Origin: Lachnospiraceae bacterium
GTDB lineage: Bacteria; Bacillota; Clostridia; Lachnospirales; Lachnospiraceae
Assembly: GCA_014804385.1 (NCBI GenBank)
Contig: JAAUZW010000015.1
Span: forward strand, 142,734-148,251
Direction: 5' to 3'
DNA: 5,518 nucleotides
Notes under the pieces: generated by a model
What the model saw: the letters and a program-made list of their open reading frames with translations, nothing else
Database searches by the model: none
Told to the model about the DNA's origin: nothing
Shown here: piece by piece, positions 1-5,518 of the stretch
Numbering within the stretch: position 1 is the stretch's first letter
Layout of the letters: each line of letters opens with the position of its first letter
Program-made: the position numbers and the translations under genes

Positions 1-3000
1 CCCAGCTGCAGGAGCTTTATGATTCTTTAGGATTAGCCATGACCTTTAAGGATTTCTTACATATACAGAATTATTTTGCCGGGGAAGAGAAACGAAATCC
101 GACTATGACGGAGATTCGTGTGCTTGATACGTATTGGTCGGATCACTGTCGTCACACCACTTTTTCTACGGAGTTAAAAGATGTGGCGTTTGCGGACGGA
201 TTCTATCAGAAACCGATCAGGGAGACTTATGAAAAATATCTCGCTGTCAGAGAAGAAATCTTTGCTGGCAGAGAGGACAAGTTTGTCTGCCTGATGGATC
301 TGGCACTGATGGCCATGCGGAAGCTGAAAAAAGACGGAAAACTCGACGATATGGAGGAATCCGATGAGATCAATGCCTGTTCCGTGGTGGTGCCGGTGGA
401 GATGGACTATGGAGAGGGGCCTGTGACCGAGGAGTGGCTGGTCTTTTTCAAGAATGAGACCCACAATCATCCCACGGAGATCGAGCCTTTCGGCGGCGCA
501 GCTACCTGTCTGGGCGGCGCGATCCGCGATCCGCTTTCCGGAAGAGGCTATGTGTATCAGGCCATGCGTGTGACCGGTGCGGCGGATCCAACAGTGCCGG
601 TGGCAGATACCCTGAAGGGTAAGCTGCCCCAGAAGAAGCTGGTGCGTGGAGCGGCGAACGGCTATTCCTCCTACGGAAACCAGATCGGTCTTGCGACCGG
701 ATTGGTCAAAGAAATATATCATCCCGACTATGTGGCGAAACGTATGGAGATCGGTGCAGTCATGGGCGCGGCGCCGAGAAAGAATGTAATTCGGAAAAAT
801 TCTGATCCGGGGGATATCATCATCCTGCTGGGCGGCAGAACCGGGCGCGACGGCTGCGGCGGCGCTACAGGCTCCTCCAAGGTGCATACGGAGAGCTCGA
901 TCAACACCTGCGGCGCGGAGGTGCAGAAGGGTAATGCGCCTACGGAGAGAAAGCTGCAGAGACTTTTCAGGCGTGCGGAGGTAAGCCGTCTGATCAAGAA
1001 GTGTAATGATTTCGGCGCAGGCGGTGTGTCGGTGGCGATCGGAGAACTGGCGGACGGTCTGGTGGTGGATCTGGACAAGGTGCCGAAAAAATATGCCGGC
1101 TTGGACGGCACGGAGCTTGCGATTTCTGAGTCCCAGGAGCGTATGGCAGTGGTGGTTTCTCCCGATCATGTAGATACTTTTCTGGAATATGCGAAGGAGG
1201 AGAATCTGGAGGCAGTGCCGGTGGCGGAGGTGACCAGGGAGCCCCGTCTGGTGCTCAAATGGCGAGACAAAAAGATCGTGGATATTGCCAGAGCCTTTCT
1301 GGATACCAACGGTGCGCACCAGGAGACGGACGTCTTTGTAGAGATGCCCGATGAAAAGGATAATTACCTGAAGAACATAGCGACGCCCGCTGTGGCAGAA
1401 GCCCTTGCTAACGATGATGTACAGGCGGCATGGCTTGCCCTTTTGAGTGATCTGAATGTGTGCTCCCAGAAGGGGCTGGTGGAGATGTTTGACGCCTCCA
1501 TCGGTGCTGGCAGCGTATACATGCCCTATGGCGGCAAATATCAGCTCACGGAGACACAGGCTATGGTGGCCAAGCTGCCTGCGCTTTCCGGAAAAACAGA
1601 TACCGTGACCATGATGAGCTACGGCTTCGACCCTTATCTGTCCAGCTGGAGCCCGTACCACGGCGCAATCTATGCGGTGACGGAATCCATGGCAAAGATC
1701 GTGGCGAACGGCGGAGATTACCGGACGATCCGCTTCACCTTCCAGGAGTATTTCAGGCGCATGAGCGGGGAACCTTCCCGTTGGAGCCAGCCCTTTGCGG
1801 CGCTTCTAGGCGCTTACGATGCACAGATGGGTTACGGACTGCCCTCCATCGGCGGTAAGGATTCCATGTCCGGCACTTTCAATGATATCGACGTGCCGCC
1901 CACATTGGTATCCTTTGCGGTGGATGTGAATCGCAGCGGCAACATCGTCACTCCCGAATTAAAATATCCGGGGGATCGGCTGGTGCGCTTCCGTATTCCG
2001 AAGGATGAGTACGATCTGCCGGTCTATGATGGAGTGATGGCACTTTACGATAAGATTATGACATTGATGTCAGAGAGAACTGACACAGTTGACATAAACG
2101 GAATCCCTGTGAAAATGCCCAGAAGAAAGATCGTGGCAGCGTATGCGCTGGATGCCAAGGGCGTGGCGGCGGCTGTGAGCAAGATGGCTTTCGGTAACGG
2201 CCTTGGCGCAGCGGTGGATTCCTCTTATAAGAAAGAGTCTCTGTTTGACAATGGTCTGGGAGATATTCTGGCGGAAATGCCTGCCGGGGAAGTGCACGCT
2301 TTAAAAACGCTGGGCATCGATTATGAGGAGATCGGTACAGTGACGGCGGACGGCATCTTCAGCTATGGTTCCATGAAGCTTAGTCAGGAAGAGGCAAGAC
2401 AGGCGTGGAGCGGAAAGCTGGATAAGGTATTCCCCTATACGGCCGGGAAGGATAAACAGCAGGTGGCCTCTCCTCTGTATGAGGCGAAGGAACTCTATGT
2501 ATGCAAGCACAAGGTGGCAAAGCCCACCGTATTCATTCCGGTATTTCCGGGAACGAACTGTGAATATGACAGCGCAAAGGCCTTTGAGAATGCCGGTGCG
2601 GAAGCCATCGTGAAGGTCTTTAAGAATCAGACGGCGGCGGATATCAGAGAGAGTGTGGAGGTTTTTGAAAAGGCTATTGCACAGGCCCAGATCATCATGT
2701 TCCCGGGCGGTTTCTCTGCGGGTGACGAGCCGGATGGCTCCGCCAAGTTTTTCGCCACGGCTTTTCAGAATGAAAAGATCAGGGAGGCCGTGATGAAGCT
2801 GCTGCAGGAGCGAGACGGTCTGGCGTTGGGAATCTGTAACGGCTTCCAGGCGCTGATCAAGCTGGGGCTGGTGCCTCACGGGGAGATCGTGGGACAGAAG
2901 GAGGATTCCCCCACGCTGACCTTTAACACGGTGAACCGCCATATTTCCAAGATGGCGTACCTTAAGGTAGTTTCCAACAAGTCCCCCTGGCTTGCGGGGG

Positions 3001-3317
3001 CGGAACTTGGACAAACTTATGTAAACCCGGCATCCCATGGAGAAGGACGCTTTGTGGCGCCGAAGGAGTGGATCGACAAGCTCTTTGCAAACGGACAGGT
3101 GGCGACTCAGTATGCGGATGCGGACGGTAATGTGTCCATGGATGAGGAGTGGAATATCAACGGCTCCTATGCGTCCATTGAGGGAATTACCTCTCCTGAC
3201 GGCAGGTGCCTCGGCAAGATGGCGCATGCGGAGAGAAGAGGCGAGTCCGTGGCGATCAATATCTTCGGCAATCAGGATATGAAGATTTTTGAGAGCGGCG
3301 TAGAGTATTTTAAATAA
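1..3317 (+). CDS. purL: Phosphoribosylformylglycinamidine synthase, single-chain form (5' end outside the window)
   Basis: This cytoplasmic enzyme of de novo purine synthesis converts FGAR, glutamine and ATP to FGAM. The first full codon is at 3, and the frame is open through the left edge (QLQELYDSLGLA precedes the Met at 39), so that Met is internal and I judge roughly 150 N-terminal residues to be missing. About 1104 residues are visible; the family usually has about 1250. In order: linker motif YWSDHCRHTTF (132-164); substrate/ATP-binding ETHNHPTEIEPFGG followed by GGAIRD (456-530); CNDFGAGG (1002-1025) and ISESQERM in the first synthetase half; IGGKDSMSGTF (1848-1880) in the second; then a class I glutaminase domain from about 2520. 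This has FPGGFSAGDE (from 2700), nucleophile Cys in GICNGF (2835-2837), SHGEGRF (from 3033) and the His/Glu pair of MAHAE (3225-3233), so the triad looks intact. No frameshift is seen. The fused glutaminase argues against the small PurL/PurQ/PurS system. Confidence 0.97.
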   Translation, partial: QLQELYDSLGLAMTFKDFLHIQNYFAGEEKRNPTMTEIRVLDTYWSDHCRHTTFSTELKDVAFADGFYQKPIRETYEKYLAVREEIFAGREDKFVCLMDLALMAMRKLKKDGKLDDMEESDEINACSVVVPVEMDYGEGPVTEEWLVFFKNETHNHPTEIEPFGGAATCLGGAIRDPLSGRGYVYQAMRVTGAADPTVPVADTLKGKLPQKKLVRGAANGYSSYGNQIGLATGLVKEIYHPDYVAKRMEIGAVMGAAPRKNVIRKNSDPGDIIILLGGRTGRDGCGGATGSSKVHTESSINTCGAEVQKGNAPTERKLQRLFRRAEVSRLIKKCNDFGAGGVSVAIGELADGLVVDLDKVPKKYAGLDGTELAISESQERMAVVVSPDHVDTFLEYAKEENLEAVPVAEVTREPRLVLKWRDKKIVDIARAFLDTNGAHQETDVFVEMPDEKDNYLKNIATPAVAEALANDDVQAAWLALLSDLNVCSQKGLVEMFDASIGAGSVYMPYGGKYQLTETQAMVAKLPALSGKTDTVTMMSYGFDPYLSSWSPYHGAIYAVTESMAKIVANGGDYRTIRFTFQEYFRRMSGEPSRWSQPFAALLGAYDAQMGYGLPSIGGKDSMSGTFNDIDVPPTLVSFAVDVNRSGNIVTPELKYPGDRLVRFRIPKDEYDLPVYDGVMALYDKIMTLMSERTDTVDINGIPVKMPRRKIVAAYALDAKGVAAAVSKMAFGNGLGAAVDSSYKKESLFDNGLGDILAEMPAGEVHALKTLGIDYEEIGTVTADGIFSYGSMKLSQEEARQAWSGKLDKVFPYTAGKDKQQVASPLYEAKELYVCKHKVAKPTVFIPVFPGTNCEYDSAKAFENAGAEAIVKVFKNQTAADIRESVEVFEKAIAQAQIIMFPGGFSAGDEPDGSAKFFATAFQNEKIREAVMKLLQERDGLALGICNGFQALIKLGLVPHGEIVGQKEDSPTLTFNTVNRHISKMAYLKVVSNKSPWLAGAELGQTYVNPASHGEGRFVAPKEWIDKLFANGQVATQYADADGNVSMDEEWNINGSYASIEGITSPDGRCLGKMAHAERRGESVAINIFGNQDMKIFESGVEYFK

Positions 3318-3322
3318 AAGCC

Positions 3323-3351
3323 TTGACAGCCGATTTCTCAAGTGCTATTCT
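3323..3351 (+). promoter_or_regulatory. Housekeeping-type promoter for the T-box leader and trpEG
   Basis: A perfect -35 TTGACA (3323-3328) is followed by a 17-base spacer and a -10 TATTCT (3346-3351, 4 of 6 matches to TATAAT). Transcription would start near 3358, just before the T-box stem I. The -35 begins 5 bases after the purL stop codon, so the promoter fills the start of the intergenic region. The identification rests on consensus match and ideal spacing; the start site is inferred. Confidence 0.8.
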
Positions 3352-3381
3352 TATAGAAAATTTAATGTGATAAACCGTTGA

Positions 3382-3465
3382 AGCGGAGATAAAGGTGATG
3401 ATGCCTTTACAGAGAGCCTGTGTTGCTGAGAGTCAGGTGAGAAACAAGTCATCAAATGGACCGCT
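3382..3465 (+). promoter_or_regulatory. T-box stem I with TGG (Trp) specifier codon
   Basis: The base helix is AGCGG 3382-3386 with CCGCT 3461-3465. Above it is an internal loop whose 5' side is AGATAAAGGT (3387-3396) and whose 3' side carries AAATGGA (3454-3460). It is closed by GATGA 3397-3401 with TCATC 3449-3453. The specifier codon read by the tRNA anticodon is therefore TGG at 3457-3459, followed by ACC as often seen in T-boxes. The assignment follows from position within the loop and agrees with the downstream gene. Confidence 0.88.
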
Positions 3466-3578
3466 GAGGGTGCAGTCAAATGCGCTTGGTATGGCGCAGA
3501 GTATTCTGCAACGTATGGCTCGCGTCAGAGGCCGGGGATATGCTGGTATCCTGCTAAGTGCACGATTTGTTTCGTGAA

Positions 3579-3616
3579 TCAAGGTGGCACCGCGGATTGT
3601 AATGATTCGTCCTTGA
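3579..3616 (+). promoter_or_regulatory. T-box antiterminator
   Basis: The lower helix is TCAAGG 3579-3584 with CCTTGA 3611-3616. The upper helix is GCG 3592-3594 with CGT 3608-3610 (one G-U pair). Between them the bulge carries TGGC (3585-3588), which pairs with the uncharged tRNA 3' end. The C in this bulge predicts a G discriminator base, the usual one for bacterial tRNA-Trp. The antiterminator shares 3608-3616 with the terminator 5' arm, so the two structures exclude each other. Confidence 0.92.
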
Positions 3617-3649
3617 CAGAATGATAGGTTCTGTCAAGGGCGTTTTTTT
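3608..3649 (+). terminator. Intrinsic terminator of the trp T-box
   Basis: A 13-pair stem, 3608-3620 with 3630-3642 (core CCTTGACAGA with TCTGTCAAGG, one G-U pair), has a 9-base loop ATGATAGGT (3621-3629) and is followed by seven T (3643-3649). The minus strand has no T run on the other side, so it works only for + strand transcription. It is the first clear terminator downstream of purL and may also stop purL read-through. Confidence 0.95.
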
Positions 3650-3653
3650 GCGC

Positions 3654-3818
3654 GCATGAGCAGAGTCAGAAGACGGCAAAGACAGGATGCATGCAAGACT
3701 GTCGTTGACGGCTTATGACGGCGCAAGACGTCCGGGGACGTCTGTTCTGCGCGGACCGTAGTGGAACGGAGATTGCAACGCGAGCGAGGAATGCGAAGCA
3801 TTTCGAGCCTGCTCACGC
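3654..3818. repeat. Imperfect inverted repeat bounding the spacer
   Basis: GCATGAGCAG (3654-3663) is complementary to CTGCTCACGC (3809-3818) at 9 of 10 positions, the mismatch being A3656/C3816. The arms lie 145 bases apart and enclose nearly all of the spacer. They could be the ends of a small non-autonomous element or the closing helix of a branched RNA. No convincing target-site duplication flanks them, and a 10-base match could arise by chance. Confidence 0.35.
3721..3752 (+). other. Stable hairpin in the trpE leader spacer
   Basis: The inner stem AGACGTC 3726-3732 pairs with GACGTCT 3737-3743 around the loop CGGG. It is extended by GCGCA 3721-3725 with TGCGC 3748-3752, leaving GTTC (3744-3747) bulged on the 3' side, for 12 pairs in all. 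No T run follows, so it is not a classical terminator. Its role is unknown: it may stabilise the mRNA, be a processing site, or be the core of a repeat. Confidence 0.6.
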
Positions 3819-3832
3819 AGGATAAATAAAGA

Positions 3833-3839
3833 AAGGAAG
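3833..3839 (+). promoter_or_regulatory. trpE ribosome binding site
   Basis: AAGGAAG ends 7 bases before the ATG at 3847 and fixes that start. It lies in an A-rich, apparently unpaired stretch. I found no complementary CTTCCTT in the leader that could hide it, which points to control by transcription termination and not by translation. Confidence 0.85.
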
Positions 3840-3846
3840 TAGCCAT

Positions 3847-5310
3847 ATGAAAATTTCACCATCCATAGAAGAAGTAAAAGAAATCGCAGACACCGGCGAG
3901 TACAAGGCGCTCCCGGTAAGCTGTGAGATGCTGTCAGATATCTGTACGCCCATTGAGGCGCTTCGGATTTTAAAAAACGTATCTTCCCACTGTTATCTGT
4001 TAGAGTCAGTGGCGGAGAAAGAGAAGTGGGGACGTTACACGTTTCTGGGATATGATCCCAAGATGGAGATCACCTGTGTGGACGGTGAGATGAAGGTGGG
4101 GGATGTCACCCTGCGCACAGAGAATCCGTCCGAAAAGCTGCGGGAGATCCTTTCCGAGTATAAGAGTCCCAGACTGACCGGACTTCCCTCCTTTACCGGT
4201 GGTCTGGTAGGATATTTTTCCTACGATTATCTGGGCTACAGCGAACCCACCATCCGAACGGGGGTGCCGGACACGGAGGCCTTTAAGGACGTGGACCTGA
4301 TGCTTTTTGACAAGGTGATCGCCTTTGACAATTTCAGACAGAAGATCATACTGATCGTGAATATGAACCTTGCGGAGGGAGAGACCGGCTATAACAGAGC
4401 GGTGCGGGAGCTTAAGCAGATGGCGGATCTTCTGCGCACAGGAGAGAAAAGGAAGGAGGATGCGGGGCGTCTTACAGGAGAGGTGAAGCCTCTGTTTGAC
4501 GAGGCGGCCTACTGCGATATCGTGGAGCAGGCCAAACATCATATCCGGGAGGGAGATATTTTTCAGATCGTGCTTTCTAACCGGCTGGAGGCGCCCTTTG
4601 AGGGAAGCCTGTTAAATACCTACCGGGTTTTGCGGACTGTGAATCCATCCCCTTACATGTTCTATTTTGCGGGCACCGATGTGGAGGTGGCGGGAGCATC
4701 GCCGGAGACTCTGGTGAAGCTGGAGGACGGCGTGCTGCATACCTTCCCGCTGGCGGGTACGAGGCCCCGGGGAAAGACCGAGGCGGAGGATCTGGCTTTG
4801 GAGAAAGAACTGCTGCAGGATCCCAAGGAGCTGGCGGAGCATAATATGCTGGTAGATCTGGGAAGAAACGATCTGGGAAAGGTCAGCAAGTTTGGCACGG
4901 TGCAGGTGGAAAAGCTGCATTCCATTGAGAGATACTCCCATGTGATGCACATCGGCTCCACCGTGCGGGGCGAGATCCGGGAAGACTTGGATGCGCTGGA
5001 TGCCATCGAGGCGGTGCTTCCTGCGGGTACCCTGTCGGGGGCTCCGAAGATCAGAGCCTGCCAGTTGATCGGTGAACTGGAACAGAATAAGAGAGGAATC
5101 TATGGCGGCGCCATAGGCTATATTGATTTTACCGGTAACATGGACACCTGTATCGCCATCCGCATCGCCTACCGGAAAAACGGAAAAGTGTTTGTCAGGA
5201 GCGGCGCAGGTATCGTGGCGGACTCGGATCCGGAGAAAGAATATAACGAGTGCATCAACAAGGCGAAGGCGGTCATCAAAGCTTTGGAGCTCGGACAGGA
5301 AGAGGAGTGA
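3847..5310 (+). CDS. trpE: Anthranilate synthase component I
   Basis: This 487-residue cytoplasmic enzyme turns chorismate into anthranilate, using ammonia supplied by TrpG; it is the first committed step of tryptophan synthesis. Its length is normal for the family. The N-terminal domain carries LLES (residues 51-54), part of the tryptophan feedback site, then WGRYTFLG. The chorismate-binding domain follows with FQIVLSNR (239-246), NPSPYMFYF (266-274), GASPETLV (283-290), DPKELAEHNMLVDLGRNDLG (325-344), YSHVMHI (363-369), LPAGTLSGAPK (391-401), GGAIGYID (420-427) and RSGAGIVADSDPEKEYNE (451-468). PLAGT (301-305) has Ala where aminodeoxychorismate synthase PabB typically has the Lys of PIKGT. 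This, the LLES motif and the Trp T-box separate it from PabB. The ATG at 3847 has a well-placed ribosome binding site. trpG follows after 7 bases, so the two subunits are probably made together. Confidence 0.97.
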   Translation: MKISPSIEEVKEIADTGEYKALPVSCEMLSDICTPIEALRILKNVSSHCYLLESVAEKEKWGRYTFLGYDPKMEITCVDGEMKVGDVTLRTENPSEKLREILSEYKSPRLTGLPSFTGGLVGYFSYDYLGYSEPTIRTGVPDTEAFKDVDLMLFDKVIAFDNFRQKIILIVNMNLAEGETGYNRAVRELKQMADLLRTGEKRKEDAGRLTGEVKPLFDEAAYCDIVEQAKHHIREGDIFQIVLSNRLEAPFEGSLLNTYRVLRTVNPSPYMFYFAGTDVEVAGASPETLVKLEDGVLHTFPLAGTRPRGKTEAEDLALEKELLQDPKELAEHNMLVDLGRNDLGKVSKFGTVQVEKLHSIERYSHVMHIGSTVRGEIREDLDALDAIEAVLPAGTLSGAPKIRACQLIGELEQNKRGIYGGAIGYIDFTGNMDTCIAIRIAYRKNGKVFVRSGAGIVADSDPEKEYNECINKAKAVIKALELGQEEE

Positions 5311-5312
5311 GG
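5304..5312 (+). promoter_or_regulatory. trpG ribosome binding site overlapping the trpE stop
   Basis: GGAGTGAGG contains two possible Shine-Dalgarno cores, GGAG (5304-5307, 10 bases before the ATG) and GAGG (5309-5312, 5 bases before). The trpE stop TGA (5308-5310) lies within it. This layout favours translational coupling of the two anthranilate synthase subunits. Confidence 0.75.
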
Positions 5313-5317
5313 CAGAC

Positions 5318-5518
5318 ATGATATTGTTGATTGATAATTATGATAGTTTTTCCTATAATCTTTATCAGCTGATCGGGGAGATCAATCCTGATATCAAAGT
5401 GATCCGCAACGATGAGATGACCGTGGAGGAGATCGCGGCACTGGAGCCGGCACGGATCATTCTCTCGCCCGGTCCCGGCAGACCGGAGCAGGCGGGTGTT
5501 ATCATGGAGGTGGCGCGT
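5318..5518 (+). CDS. trpG: Anthranilate synthase component II, glutamine amidotransferase (3' end outside the window)
   Basis: Only the first 67 residues are visible; the family usually has about 190. The subunit hydrolyses glutamine and passes ammonia to TrpE. The N-terminus MILLIDNYDSFSYNLYQLIG is typical of TrpG/PabA class I amidotransferases, and SPGPGRPEQAG (residues 50-60) holds the conserved oxyanion-hole loop. The catalytic Cys (GVCLGHQ region) and the His-Glu pair lie beyond the right edge, so activity cannot be judged. A fusion to TrpD, as in some bacteria, also cannot be excluded. Some organisms use one protein for both TrpG and PabA; its place 7 bases after trpE under a Trp T-box makes TrpG the primary role. 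Confidence 0.95.
   Translation, partial: MILLIDNYDSFSYNLYQLIGEINPDIKVIRNDEMTVEEIAALEPARIILSPGPGRPEQAGVIMEVAR

Larger units (their letters stand above)
3358..3649 (+). promoter_or_regulatory. T-box riboswitch, tRNA-Trp responsive, upstream of trpE
   Basis: This is an mRNA leader that reads the charging state of tRNA and decides between termination and read-through. The near-invariant T-box sequence AAGGTGGCACCGCGG lies at 3581-3595. Stem I lies at 3382-3465, with the base helix AGCGG/CCGCT and distal elements of the usual type (AGAGAGCC, GCTGAGAG, CAGGTGAGAA). The central part (3471-3551) can form TGCAG 3471-3475 with CTGCA 3506-3510, enclosing TGCGC 3481-3485 with GCGCA 3494-3498, then GGATA 3536-3540 with TATCC 3547-3551; these probably belong to the stem II and IIA/B region, which I could not fold fully. 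Stem III is CACGA 3561-3565 with TCGTG 3572-3576. The terminator follows. The specifier TGG, the tRNA-end-binding bases and the downstream trpE all agree on tryptophan. Low tryptophan should raise trpEG transcription. Confidence 0.97.
3650..3832 (+). other. Structured spacer between the T-box terminator and the trpE ribosome binding site
   Basis: About 180 bases with no recognised gene. It is richer in GC and hairpins than a simple leader needs. It contains an inverted-repeat pair at its edges, a long hairpin (3721-3752), small hairpins AATGC/GCATT (3790-3794 with 3798-3802) and CCTGC/GCAGG (3808-3812 with 3817-3821), a possible GACAG/CTGTC stem (3681-3685 with 3699-3703), and three copies of GACGGC (3672, 3707, 3717). 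I see no second T-box, no Trp-rich leader peptide and no T-run terminator here. It would be part of every trpEG read-through mRNA. It may be a dispersed repeat or a remnant element; I cannot tell from one copy. Confidence 0.6.

Noticed and set aside
39..41. ATG at 39 as the start of purL
   Set aside because: The frame is open back to position 3 and the upstream residues QLQELYDSLGLA continue the conserved PurL sequence. The protein from 39 would also be too short for the family and has no ribosome binding site at the right distance.
174..1661. Long open frame of 495 codons on the minus strand inside purL
   Set aside because: It lies opposite strongly conserved PurL motifs, its translation is rich in His, Arg and Leu with no recognisable domain, and it has no credible start region. 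It reflects the codon bias of purL. The other minus-strand frames inside purL and trpE were rejected on the same grounds.
3352..3357. TATAGA as an alternative -10 element
   Set aside because: It would leave a 23-base spacer from TTGACA. TATTCT at 3346-3351 gives exactly 17.
3395..3577. 60-codon open frame on the + strand in the purL-trpE gap
   Set aside because: It coincides with T-box stems I to III, whose structure explains the sequence. The translation has no recognisable features.
3715..3825. 36-codon + strand open frame (MTAQDVRGRL...) in the spacer
   Set aside because: It has no ribosome binding site before the ATG, covers the strong hairpin and has no Trp codon, so it is not an attenuation leader peptide. 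Conservation data would be needed to revive it.
3634..3846. 70-codon minus-strand open frame over the spacer
   Set aside because: It starts at the very edge of trpE opposite its ribosome binding site and runs into the terminator arm. No ribosome binding site or recognisable protein features are seen.
3650..3846. A second, tandem T-box or a Trp leader-peptide attenuator
   Set aside because: There is no second copy of the T-box sequence, no run of Trp codons and no further T-run terminator.
3847..5310. PabB (aminodeoxychorismate synthase) as the identity of the gene
   Set aside because: PLAGT replaces the PIKGT typical of PabB, the LLES feedback motif is present, and the gene sits behind a tryptophan T-box.

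Overview
The window comes from a Firmicutes genome, most likely a gut-type Clostridia of the Lachnospiraceae. The grounds are a single-chain clostridial-type PurL, a T-box riboswitch controlling a tryptophan gene pair, AGGAAG/GGAG-type ribosome binding sites, and moderately GC-rich coding DNA with AT-rich control regions. Family placement rests on remembered protein style, not a database search.

All recognised genes lie on the + strand. Positions 1-3317 hold the 3' nine-tenths or so of purL, the large phosphoribosylformylglycinamidine (FGAM) synthase with a fused C-terminal glutaminase. The reading frame is already open at the left edge, so the ATG at 39 is internal and the true start lies outside. 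Positions 3318-3846 are a 529-base non-coding stretch with three parts: a strong vegetative-type promoter (3323-3351) only 5 bases after the purL stop; a complete T-box leader (about 3358-3649) with a TGG (Trp) specifier codon, stem III, the T-box sequence and a terminator with a run of seven T; and a structured spacer of about 180 bases (3650-3832) bounded by an imperfect inverted repeat, with no recognised function. trpE (3847-5310) is complete, and trpG starts 7 bases later and runs off the right edge.

The logic is that uncharged tRNA-Trp binds the leader, stabilises the antiterminator and allows transcription of trpE-trpG, whose products form anthranilate synthase, the first committed enzyme of tryptophan synthesis. 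The TrpE protein also keeps the LLES element of the tryptophan feedback site, so both expression and activity look tryptophan-controlled. purL belongs to purine synthesis and is probably transcribed separately, but no purL terminator is seen before the trp promoter, so purL read-through would enter the T-box.

Most of the window is ordinary core metabolism. The least explained part is the spacer between the T-box terminator and the trpE ribosome binding site.
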